Assembly: GCA_036557365.1 (NCBI GenBank)
Contig: DATBHR010000080.1
Coordinates: 43,285 to 107,284, forward strand
Reading direction: 5' to 3'
Source of the DNA: DATKHR01 sp036557365
GTDB taxonomy: Bacteria; Acidobacteriota; Vicinamibacteria; Vicinamibacterales; CAVVIG01
DNA length: 64,000 bases
The position numbers and the translations under genes are program-made. The notes below the pieces were generated by a model. The model was not told the DNA's origin. It did no database searches and was given only the letters and a program-made list of their open reading frames with translations. Of this stretch, positions 50,456-57,807 are shown in pieces (position 1 is the first letter of the stretch; every line of letters starts with the position of its first letter).

Positions 50456-52063
50456 TTAGAAATTCATCTCCAGGTTGATGTGGAAGATCGGCCCGTTGGC
50501 GCCGACGGGCATTGGATAGGCCGTATACCCTACCGGGCTGTGACGGACGTAAATCCACTCGCCGTTCAGCCGAAGCCCACGTTCCTTCATGAAGTACCAA
50601 CTCGCGCCGCCACGAACCTCCCACGGATTGCCGTAGTCGCCGAAAATCTGCGAGCCGCTGAAGTACGCTTGAAGAATTCTGGGCATGACCATCGCGGACG
50701 ACTGCAGCTGGTAGCCCCAGTCGTTGATGTTCGGGATGCCGCCGGTGTTCAGGCCGGTGAAGTCGCTCAGGTGCCGCCAGTACACCTCGCCTTCGATTGA
50801 CCGTCCTTTGCTCTTGATGCCGCCGTCGACGCTGATCATCTTGTAATCGACGGCGTTGACCGTCGTCCCCGGACCAAAAAGGTTCGGCGTGAAAACGATG
50901 CTGCCGTCGGTCAGCCGGATTTGCGTGTTCTCGATGCCTTCGGTTCCGGGCTGCGACTGTTTTTCCTCGAGGCTGTGCGTGTAGTGGAAGCCGACCCGCG
51001 TCGCCACCTTCTCGTGATAGTCGTAGTCGCCGAACGTGCCGTACAGACCGAACTCGCCGGTCGTCGGCAGCCACTGCAGCATGTAGGACTGCGTGTCGAA
51101 CCTGTTGTCGAGTTGCGACGCGCTCACGCCGAGCGTGCTCAGGTTGTTCGCGAACATCGCCATGTACTTGAACTTCGTCGCGATTTCGCCTTTCAGCCAC
51201 ACGCCCGTCGTGTACGAACCGCGGAAGAATTCGTCGGCGATGAGGCGATCGTCCACCCCCAGCCAGTACGGGAACTGTCCCTCGGTGCTGCGCACAGACG
51301 GCAGCGACGTGATTCCCGCACCGACGTTCACGAAGCGATTGAAGTTGTAACTGAGATTGCCGGCGCCGACGACCTGCGCGGGGTCGCCCTGTGACGCATT
51401 CGACGACCAGACGTACAGGTAGTAGCGGAATTTCGGCGTCAGGAACCAGCCGGTGAACGGCGCGAAGAATTTCGCGAGCTGCATGTCCTGCCGCTGCGGG
51501 ACGGTGTGCGGGACGCCGGACGCGTCGACGTAGCTCGAGTCGATGTTCCGCTGATTCAGATAGCGCGCGTAGCTGAAGAGACGGAAATAGATCTGGCCTT
51601 CCTGGCCGTCGTACAAAAGGAACCCGACGTTTGGAATGTGCTCGAACGGCTTCGCTTTTTCGGTCTGCGGCGACGTCGGGCCCGCGGCGACCACGAACTC
51701 CGCGTTGCAACCGTCCGACACCCACACGCCCGTGTCGTCGTAGCCCCACGTTTTTCCCAGCAGGCACGCGGCCTCGCCGGTGGACCGCGCGAGGATCACG
51801 CCGGACGATGTGTTGGCGTCGCAGTGCTCGCGCGTCCCTGGCGCTGAGGTGCAGCTCACACGAACGGGCTGCGGCTCGGCCTGCGGAGAGGACTGTTGCG
51901 GCTGCGCCTGATCAGACGGCTGCCCATCGTCTGCCGCCTCTGTGGCTGCGGCTTCCTGTGCGAGGCACCGGGCGCCGCCCAGGCCGATGAAAGCGATGGA
52001 GAGGATCAGCGTCAGGACGCGCGCCGAACGGATCGGGGAAGGGCCCCCCGCAAAATTGGGCAT
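50456..52063 (-). CDS. DUF3011 domain fused to an outer-membrane porin-like barrel
   Basis: A 535-residue exported protein. After the signal (LTLILSIAFIGLGGARCLAQ) and a Gln/Pro linker, residues ~65-130 match DUF3011 (VRVSCTSAPGTREHCDANTSSGVILARSTGEAACLLGKTWGYDDTGVWVSDGCNAEFVV), a small cysteine-containing lectin-like fold often in periplasmic proteins. The remaining ~390 residues form a beta barrel of the phosphate-selective porin O/P type (VGFLLYDGQEGQIYFRLFSYARYLNQR; GLYGTFGDYDYHEKVATRVGFHYTHSLEEK) ending IFHINLEMNF. The start at 52063 is chosen because the longer frame to 52150 would start within a strong hairpin. Confidence 0.78.
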   Translation of the reverse strand: MPNFAGGPSPIRSARVLTLILSIAFIGLGGARCLAQEAAATEAADDGQPSDQAQPQQSSPQAEPQPVRVSCTSAPGTREHCDANTSSGVILARSTGEAACLLGKTWGYDDTGVWVSDGCNAEFVVAAGPTSPQTEKAKPFEHIPNVGFLLYDGQEGQIYFRLFSYARYLNQRNIDSSYVDASGVPHTVPQRQDMQLAKFFAPFTGWFLTPKFRYYLYVWSSNASQGDPAQVVGAGNLSYNFNRFVNVGAGITSLPSVRSTEGQFPYWLGVDDRLIADEFFRGSYTTGVWLKGEIATKFKYMAMFANNLSTLGVSASQLDNRFDTQSYMLQWLPTTGEFGLYGTFGDYDYHEKVATRVGFHYTHSLEEKQSQPGTEGIENTQIRLTDGSIVFTPNLFGPGTTVNAVDYKMISVDGGIKSKGRSIEGEVYWRHLSDFTGLNTGGIPNINDWGYQLQSSAMVMPRILQAYFSGSQIFGDYGNPWEVRGGASWYFMKERGLRLNGEWIYVRHSPVGYTAYPMPVGANGPIFHINLEMNF

Positions 52064-52127
52064 CCCCTCGGCAGAGCAATTCTGCTGCCCGGTCAGTTTC
52101 TGCGAATCGGCGGGAGGTTGGTGCGGC

Positions 52128-52149
52128 TGCCTCCGAATCTTCGGAGGCA
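52128..52149. terminator. 10-bp hairpin between the secreted protein gene and the porin gene
   Basis: TGCCTCCGAA-TC-TTCGGAGGCA is a perfect inverted repeat; about eight pairs can form around a small loop. It is 25 bases after the stop of the upstream minus-strand gene (52175) and before the porin start, so it probably ends that transcript. No T-run. Confidence 0.6.
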
Positions 52150-52174
52150 CGTCTCCGTTACTCGGAGATAGAAA

Positions 52175-52645
52175 TCACATCCGCGGCGCGGCGACCCTGG
52201 CGATCTGCTTCAACTGCTCCAGGGTGAGCGTCGCCTTGTTCGGCGGAACGTAGTACGCGGTGAACGACGCGGCGTTTGCGCCTTTGCGGACGTAGAGGAC
52301 GTACTGCAGCGGACCGGGAGGGCTGTCGAACGCCTCGTCGCCGATGCCGGGCACGTCCGCATGAAAGAGTGGCATCGGCACGCCCGCGTACTCCTTCTGC
52401 GCCTTCGCGCGGTTGTAGAGCGCCGCAGGACCGAAGTTGACCATCAGGATCATCTTCTTCTCGGCGCTCGCGAAGTTCAGTCCGGCGCCGGCGCCAGCGA
52501 TCGAGCCCGGCGCGACCAGCTGAACGCCCTTGAGGCCGGTGGCTTTTTCCACGTCGGCCACGGTCAGTCGAGGATCGGCGGCTTGCGCGAACGCAATCGT
52601 GGCGGCCGCCGACGCGATGAGCAGCGCGCCAGCCAGGTGTCTCAT
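52175..52645 (-). CDS. Small secreted protein, unknown
   Basis: A 156-residue exported protein: signal HLAGALLIASAAATIAFA, then a mature domain TVADVEKATGLKGVQLVAPGSIAGAGAGLNFASAEKKMILMVNFGPAALYNRAKAQ...VPGIGDEAFDSPPGPLQYVLYVRKGANAASFTAYY. The 'DVEKATGLKGVQ' helix followed by a Gly-rich loop and 'GIGDEAF' recall small ligand-binding 'DUF3558-like' lipoproteins, but I cannot place it with confidence. The ATG at 52645 lies 24 bases inside the frame. Confidence 0.62.
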   Translation of the reverse strand: MRHLAGALLIASAAATIAFAQAADPRLTVADVEKATGLKGVQLVAPGSIAGAGAGLNFASAEKKMILMVNFGPAALYNRAKAQKEYAGVPMPLFHADVPGIGDEAFDSPPGPLQYVLYVRKGANAASFTAYYVPPNKATLTLEQLKQIARVAAPRM

Positions 52646-52869
52646 GTGAGATGGATGCTGAAGGCGCACTATTCTACGCCCGAACCGCGCTGTTCACGTA
52701 GGCACGACGCCGTGTGCATGCGGATGTTCTTAACTGCGAACGTACGAACTTTTTACGGGACGCGTTGCGCACGTTGAGTTGTCCTGCCATCCGGACGCAG
52801 ATCACGCGCTGCTGCCGACGCATCGTTCCGAAAACGCCGCAAACACAAGGGAGAAATGCTCGACCGCTT

Positions 52870-52884
52870 TGGCACGCCTCCTGC
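52870..52884 (+). promoter_or_regulatory. Sigma-54 promoter of the PEGA-DUF3300 operon
   Basis: TGGCACG-CCTC-CTGC matches the consensus TGGCACG-N4-TTGC except for one T to C, with exact spacing. The predicted start (~52896) is 15 bases before the ATG at 52911, with GGAGGG at 52898-52903 as ribosome site. Confidence 0.7.
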
Positions 52885-52910
52885 GATTTGAATGTGCGGA
52901 GGGTTCTCAT

Positions 52911-53378
52911 ATGAAGCACCTCTTTCTCCCCGCAATCCTCTTCACATTCATGAGCGCATCCATTGCGACGCCCGCATGGGCGCGAGCGGTTCCACGCCCG
53001 GACGCGACGATGAGCCACGCTGCAATCGCGCATGCGGCGGTCGTGCCGGCTTACCGGGTCTACGGGCCGGCGTTCGGCTGGGGCGGCGCGTATCCGTTCT
53101 GGTGGGGTCCGGTCGTTCCGTACGTCATTCCGTACGGCGTCGTGACCGGCGGACTGCGACTCGAAGTGACGCCCAAGACCGCGCAGGTTTTCGTTGACGG
53201 CGCGTACGCGGGCGTGGTCGACGACTTCAACGGGCACTTCCAGCACCTCGACCTCGCGCCTGGTGGCCATCGCATCGAGATCAGCGCTCAGGGATTCGAG
53301 CCGCTGACGTTCAACACGTATGTCCAGCCCGATCACACCATCGACTACAAGGCGACGATGGTCGCGGTGGCCGACTAG
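52911..53378 (+). CDS. Secreted PEGA-domain protein
   Basis: A 155-residue exported protein: signal MKHLFLPAILFTFMSASIATPAWA, a short Gly/Trp/Pro-rich stretch (YRVYGPAFGWGGAYPFWWGPVVPYVIPYG), then a PEGA-like beta domain GLRLEVTPKTAQVFVDGAYAGVVDDFNGHFQHLDLAPGGHRIEISAQGFEPLTFNTYVQPDHTIDYKATM. PEGA domains are small surface or S-layer-linked folds. GGAGGG precedes the ATG at 52911; the longer frame from 52779 lacks a ribosome site. Followed 16 bases later by a DUF3300 gene. Confidence 0.82.
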   Translation: MKHLFLPAILFTFMSASIATPAWARAVPRPDATMSHAAIAHAAVVPAYRVYGPAFGWGGAYPFWWGPVVPYVIPYGVVTGGLRLEVTPKTAQVFVDGAYAGVVDDFNGHFQHLDLAPGGHRIEISAQGFEPLTFNTYVQPDHTIDYKATMVAVAD

Positions 53379-53394
53379 AACGTCGAGGTGCCGC

Positions 53395-54321
53395 ATGAAA
53401 TCGCTTGCCCGCATCGGATCGCTGTCCGCGTTGTTCCTCGCGGCGTCCGCCGTTGCGGCGTCCGCACAGGCGCCGCTGCCACCGCTGCAGCCGCCACCGT
53501 CGCCAAGTACGGCGACAGCGGCGCCGCTTCCGCCGGAGCAGGCCCCGCCCGCATTCGCGCCGGCCGAACTTGACCGGATCGTCACGCCGATCGCGCTCTA
53601 TCCCGATCCGCTGCTCGCGCAAGTCCTGGCGGCTGCAACCTACACCGCGCAGATCCCGGATGCGGCGCGTTGGGCTGACGAGCATCACAGCCTCACGGGC
53701 GCTGCGATGACCGCGGCGATCGCCGAGGATCAAGTGACGTGGGACCCGAGCGTGCAGGCGCTGCTCCCGTTCCCGTCGGTGCTCGACATGATGGCGTCGT
53801 CGATGCCGTGGACCGAAGAGCTGGGCAACGCATTCCTCGCCCAGCGCGCCGACGTGATGGACGCCGTGCAGCGAATGCGCCGACAGGCGGTCAGCTTCGG
53901 GTATCTGCGCCCGAACGCACAGGTCGTCGTCAACACGACGCCGTACGTCGAGATTCTTCCTGTGAATCCCGCTTTCGTCGTCGTCCCGTATTACAACCCG
54001 GCCGTGGTGTTCGTCGCGCCGCGTCCAGGGTTTCACGTGGCGGCGGCGATCAGCTTCGGATACGGTGTCTCACTCGGCGCGGTCTGGGCGCCCTGGGGCT
54101 GGGGCGGCGCCACCCATTTCCAATGGGCCACGCACGGCGTGATCGTCGCGAACGCGCCGTGGAACCGCACGTGGGCGAATCGTGTGAGGTACGTGCATCC
54201 GTACGCGGTACGACGCTACGACACGCGCGCCGTCGAATCGCATCGCGCCGTTCCGCGCAGCCCGACCGAACGCCGATCGCAGTGGCAGGGCCATCCGTCG
54301 CACGAGGAACATCGCAGATAG
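53395..54321 (+). CDS. Second DUF3300 family secreted protein
   Basis: A 308-residue exported protein (signal SLSALFLAASAVAASAQA). DUF3300 occupies ~55-215: LDRIVTPIALYPDPLLAQVLAAATYTAQIPDAARWADEHHSLTG, WDPSVQALLPFPSVLDMMASSMPWTEELGNAFLAQRADVMDAVQRMRRQAVSFGYL and PYVEILPVNPAFVVVPYYNPAVVF. The tail after a short glycine/tryptophan stretch is His/Arg-rich and ends HEEHRR. Unlike the DUF3300 protein at 22397-23632 it is not followed by DUF2950 but preceded by a PEGA gene, under a sigma-54 promoter. Confidence 0.88.
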   Translation: MKSLARIGSLSALFLAASAVAASAQAPLPPLQPPPSPSTATAAPLPPEQAPPAFAPAELDRIVTPIALYPDPLLAQVLAAATYTAQIPDAARWADEHHSLTGAAMTAAIAEDQVTWDPSVQALLPFPSVLDMMASSMPWTEELGNAFLAQRADVMDAVQRMRRQAVSFGYLRPNAQVVVNTTPYVEILPVNPAFVVVPYYNPAVVFVAPRPGFHVAAAISFGYGVSLGAVWAPWGWGGATHFQWATHGVIVANAPWNRTWANRVRYVHPYAVRRYDTRAVESHRAVPRSPTERRSQWQGHPSHEEHRR

Positions 54322-54352
54322 CCCGACTATCGAGCCGCGTCGCGACTCACGC

Positions 54353-55015
54353 TTACGCTTTCTGCGCGCTCATCTCCGCGTAGCGTTTGGCCGACTTCAG
54401 GTCTGTGCGCAGTTGTTCCGACGTCCGGCGCGGTCCGTAGCCGGGCGTGTCGCGCTGGATTCGCCAGCCTTCCTTGAGCGGCCCGGCGTCCACGGTATCG
54501 AAGCCGAACTGATCGATGAGCTTCGCGACGGCTTCCTTCGCCGATGGGTCGTCGCCCGCAATCACAAGCGCTCGCCGGTTGTCGGTGCCTGCCGGCTGAC
54601 CGTCCGTCGTCAACGCGGCGGCATAGATGTGGTTGAAGGCCTTCACGACCTTCGACGTCGGCAGGTGGCGCTGGAGCAGTTCCGAGGTCGTCGTCGATTC
54701 GTTGTCCAGCTCGGGGATGTGGCCGTCGCGCTGCGGATAGTAGTTGTTCGTGTCGATCACAATCTTCCCGGCCAGCGGAGCTACCGGCACGGACTTGATG
54801 TTCTTCAACGGAATCGTCACCACGACGATGTCGCCCGCGCGCGCGGCGTCTTCGGCCGTTCCGGCTCGAGCGTTGGCGCCCAGCTCGGCGACGAGGCCGG
54901 CGAGCGTCTCCGGCCCGCGCGAATTGCTGACGACCACGTGGTACCCGTGCGCGACGGCAAGCCGCGCAACCTGACTTCCGATGTGTCCCGCGCCGATGAG
55001 GCCGATGGTTTTCAT
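54353..55015 (-). CDS. F420-dependent-oxidoreductase-like NAD(P)-binding protein
   Basis: A 220-residue Rossmann protein of the NADP oxidoreductase/F420-dependent family. It opens IGLIGAGHIGSQVARLAVAHGYHVVVSNSRGP with the GxGxxG motif and a Ser-Asn-Ser-Arg that can bind the NADPH phosphate, and continues DIVVVTIPLKNI, IDTNNYYPQRDG and VVKAFNHIYAAAL, all conserved in this family. Members reduce F420 or act on unknown substrates. It is divergent from bshB1 and ends close to the DUF3300 gene. Confidence 0.85.
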   Translation of the reverse strand: MKTIGLIGAGHIGSQVARLAVAHGYHVVVSNSRGPETLAGLVAELGANARAGTAEDAARAGDIVVVTIPLKNIKSVPVAPLAGKIVIDTNNYYPQRDGHIPELDNESTTTSELLQRHLPTSKVVKAFNHIYAAALTTDGQPAGTDNRRALVIAGDDPSAKEAVAKLIDQFGFDTVDAGPLKEGWRIQRDTPGYGPRRTSEQLRTDLKSAKRYAEMSAQKA

Positions 55016-55119
55016 ACGTCGTGTCTCCTCCGAATGCTTGCGATCTGTTCGAATAGGACGTCACCGGACGCGATCGCGGTTCGGTCGACGAAATTTGGTC
55101 GAGGCGGTGCAGTAGCCTT

Positions 55120-55821
55120 ATGAGCATGGACCTGCTGGTCTTCGGCCCGCATCCGGACGACATCGAGATCGGTCTCGGCGGGACCGTGGCGCATCACGTC
55201 GCGCTCGGCCATCGCGTGGCGTTGTGCGATCTGACGAAGGGCGAGCTCTCGAGCAACGGAACGGTGGAGCAGCGTCAGGCTGAAGCGGAGCAGGCGGCGA
55301 AGGTGCTCGGCGTCGAGGTCCGCGAGAATCTCGGCTGGCCCGACGGCGGAATCGCTTCCACGCCGGAGCTGATTCGTTCTGCGGTCGACACGATCCGCCG
55401 CCACACGCCGCGAACGATCGCGATTCCGTACTGGGACGATCGTCATCCGGATCACGTCGCAGCGAGTCACGCGCTTCGCGTCGCGGCGTTTTCGAGCGGC
55501 CTTCGCCGGCTTCGCACGGACCGCGATCCGTGGCGCCCTGACTGGGTCTGCTACTACTTCATCAACGACGGCGCCACGCCGTCCTTCGTCGTCGACGTGT
55601 CGGCGCATTACCAGAAGAAGCGCGACGCGCTCGCCTGCTATCGATCGCAGTTCGCGCCGCAGGAGGATTCCGTACCGACGCGCCTGACCGCGACGACGTT
55701 CAACCAGCTGATCGAAAGCCGCGACGCGCAGTTCGGTGCGCTCGCCGGCGTCGCCTTCGCGGAGGGCATCGTCGTCCGCGAACCGGTCCAGCGCGACGGA
55801 CTGCTCAAGCACCTGCCATGA
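55120..55821 (+). CDS. bshB1: Bacillithiol biosynthesis deacetylase BshB1
   Basis: A 233-residue LmbE/PIG-L deacetylase that removes the acetyl group of GlcNAc-malate in bacillithiol synthesis. Zinc motif AHPDD appears as GPHPDDIEIGLGGT; YWDDRHPDHVAAS carries the third ligand and catalytic region. Details such as CDLTKGELSSNGT and LGWPDGGI are typical of BshB1. The stop overlaps the start of bshA by four bases, which strengthens both assignments. Confidence 0.92.
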   Translation: MSMDLLVFGPHPDDIEIGLGGTVAHHVALGHRVALCDLTKGELSSNGTVEQRQAEAEQAAKVLGVEVRENLGWPDGGIASTPELIRSAVDTIRRHTPRTIAIPYWDDRHPDHVAASHALRVAAFSSGLRRLRTDRDPWRPDWVCYYFINDGATPSFVVDVSAHYQKKRDALACYRSQFAPQEDSVPTRLTATTFNQLIESRDAQFGALAGVAFAEGIVVREPVQRDGLLKHLP

Positions 55822-56981
55822 ACATCGGGATGATCTGCTACGCGTCGGTCGGCGGCAGCGGCGTCGTCGCCACCGAGCTCGCGAACGCGCTGGCGTTGCG
55901 CGGACACCAGGTCCACTTGATCAGCAGCGAGCGTCCGCTTCGGTGGCGGGATGGCATTCCCGGGCTGACGTTCGAGCCGGTGGAGGTGCTGCCGTATCCG
56001 CTGTTTCGCGAGCCGCAGTACCTGCTCGCGCTCTCCACGACGATCGCCCGCGTCGCCGAAGCACGGCAGCTCGACATCGTCCATGCGCACTACGCGATTC
56101 CGCACGCGACTGCGGCCTATCTCGCCGTGCAGATGCTGGCCGAAACGAATCCGGCCTCGATTCCGCGCACGGTGACGACGCTGCACGGGACCGACATCAC
56201 GCTCGTCGGCAGCGACCCGTCTTACCGCCGAGCCGTGCAGTTCTCGATCGATCGCTCGGACGGCGTCACGGCCGTTTCCCAGAGTCTTCGCGACGACACG
56301 ATCCGCGCGCTCGGCGTGCGGCGGCCGGTCCGGACGATTCCGAACTTTCTCGACTGCGCCGTGTACACGAGGCGCTTCGACGCCGCGCTTCGCGAGCGGC
56401 TGTGTCCGTCCGACCGCTTCGACGCGCTCGTCCTTCACGTCTCCAACTTTCGGCCGGTGAAACGCGTCGACGCCGCGCTCGAGATCTTCCGCCGCATCCG
56501 CGAACGCGTTCGCGCGCGGTTCGTGTTGATCGGCGACGGTCCCGTGCGTCCAGAAGTCGAGCAGCTCATGACCGCGCATCGTCTCTCCGACGATGTGATG
56601 TTTGCGGGCGCGCAGCAGGATCTCGTCGCGTGGCTGTCCGTCGGCGATCTGTTCCTGTTGCCGTCTGCGCAGGAAAGCTTCGGTCTCGCGGCACTCGAAG
56701 CGATGGCGTGCGAGGTGCCCGTCGTCGCATCCAACGTCGGCGGTCTGCCGGAGATCATCGACGAAGGCGTGACCGGATTCTTGTGTCCTCCGGATGCGCT
56801 CGCGCTGATGGCCGATCGCAGCGTCGCGCTGCTCTCGGACCGCGACATGCGCGTGCGAATGGGCACCGCCGCTGCCCGCATGGTTCGTGAGAAGTACTGC
56901 ACGGAGCGGATCGTGCCGCTCTACGAGGACGAGTATCGTCGGGTGCTTGGGGCGTCGGGGAATCGCGCGCTCGACCAGTGA
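55818..56981 (+). CDS. bshA: N-acetyl-alpha-glucosaminyl L-malate synthase BshA
   Basis: A 387-residue GT4 glycosyltransferase that joins UDP-GlcNAc to L-malate, the first step of bacillithiol synthesis. Family features: MNIGMICYASVGGSGVVATELANALALRGHQVHLIS, LLALSTTIARVAEARQLDIVHAHYAIPHA, VTTLHGTDITLVGSDPSY, LHVSNFRPVKRVDAALEIF, and the EX7E region ESFGLAALEAMACEVPVVASNVGG. BshC, which adds cysteine, is not in the window. The malate substrate links it loosely to the C4-acid genes to the left. Confidence 0.95.
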   Translation: MNIGMICYASVGGSGVVATELANALALRGHQVHLISSERPLRWRDGIPGLTFEPVEVLPYPLFREPQYLLALSTTIARVAEARQLDIVHAHYAIPHATAAYLAVQMLAETNPASIPRTVTTLHGTDITLVGSDPSYRRAVQFSIDRSDGVTAVSQSLRDDTIRALGVRRPVRTIPNFLDCAVYTRRFDAALRERLCPSDRFDALVLHVSNFRPVKRVDAALEIFRRIRERVRARFVLIGDGPVRPEVEQLMTAHRLSDDVMFAGAQQDLVAWLSVGDLFLLPSAQESFGLAALEAMACEVPVVASNVGGLPEIIDEGVTGFLCPPDALALMADRSVALLSDRDMRVRMGTAAARMVREKYCTERIVPLYEDEYRRVLGASGNRALDQ

Positions 56982-57024
56982 AGCGATTCTTGCCGCTATG
57001 AACCGTCCCCCGTCGACGATCTGC

Positions 57025-57807
57025 TTACAGCTTGAGGAACCGCTCCCGAAGCACCCGCGACTGGAGCCGGCTCACCTGCAGCTTCTGACCGTTGCTGAGG
57101 ACCGCGACGTGTGTGCCTCCCGGCATCGTGCTGACGCGCGTGATCAAATCGAGATTGACCAGCGTTCCGCGGCCGAGCCGGAGGAACCGCGTCGGATCGA
57201 GCCGCTTTTCGAGATCCTTCAACCGGTACGCGATGGTGTGGCGCTCCCGACTGACGGTCGTGATGTTCAGGAGCTCGCCCTCCGCGACGATGGACGCGAT
57301 CTGGTGAACGGGCACGATCACGACTTCGTCTCGATGCCGAACCGGAACGCGCTCGAGGTACGGCGGCTTCGCCAGCGTCTCGTATGTCTCGATGGCGGCG
57401 CTGACGTGTGATGCTTGCTCTGCGACGATCTCCGCGTGCTCGAGCCGCTCCTGCGCGCGATTGACGGTTTGTCGCAGACGCGACTTGTCGACGGGCTTCA
57501 GCAGGTAGTCGACGGCGTTGACCTCGAACGCGCGGACGGCGTATTCGTCGTACGCCGTGACGAAGGCAATGAGCGGCAGCGCGTTTCTCTTCAGCATGCG
57601 GACCACGCCGATGCCATCGAGCTCCGGCATCTGCCAGTCCAGGAGCGCGAGATCGGGCGATTCCTTTTCGATCGTCGCCACGGCATCCCGGCCCGATGCC
57701 GCCTCGCCGACTACGACGACGTCGTCGAACGAGCGCAGCATTGAAATCAGGAACGAGCGTGCCGGACGTTCGTCGTCGGCGACGACGACGCGAAGGCGCG
57801 CGCTCAC
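57025..57807 (-). CDS. LytR/AlgR-family response regulator (LytTR domain)
   Basis: A 260-residue regulator. Receiver: RVVVADDERPARSFLISML, Asp in LALLDWQMPELDG, Thr in AFVTAYDE, Lys in YLLKPVDK. A ~25-residue helix linker follows, then the LytTR DNA-binding domain: LERVPVRHRDEVVIVPVHQIASIVAEGELLNITTVSRERHTIAYRLKDLEKRLDPTRFLRLGRGTLVNLDLI. The GTG at 57807 overlaps the kinase stop (GTGA), which decides the start over the longer frame to 57933. It should bind direct repeats such as those found at 59842-59871. Confidence 0.93.
   Translation of the reverse strand: MSARLRVVVADDERPARSFLISMLRSFDDVVVVGEAASGRDAVATIEKESPDLALLDWQMPELDGIGVVRMLKRNALPLIAFVTAYDEYAVRAFEVNAVDYLLKPVDKSRLRQTVNRAQERLEHAEIVAEQASHVSAAIETYETLAKPPYLERVPVRHRDEVVIVPVHQIASIVAEGELLNITTVSRERHTIAYRLKDLEKRLDPTRFLRLGRGTLVNLDLITRVSTMPGGTHVAVLSNGQKLQVSRLQSRVLRERFLKL

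Noticed and set aside
52075..52090. Sigma-54-like GGGCAGC-AGAA-TTGCT upstream of the DUF3011-porin gene
   Set aside because: The -12 box is fine but three -24 positions differ and the transcript would start at the ATG.
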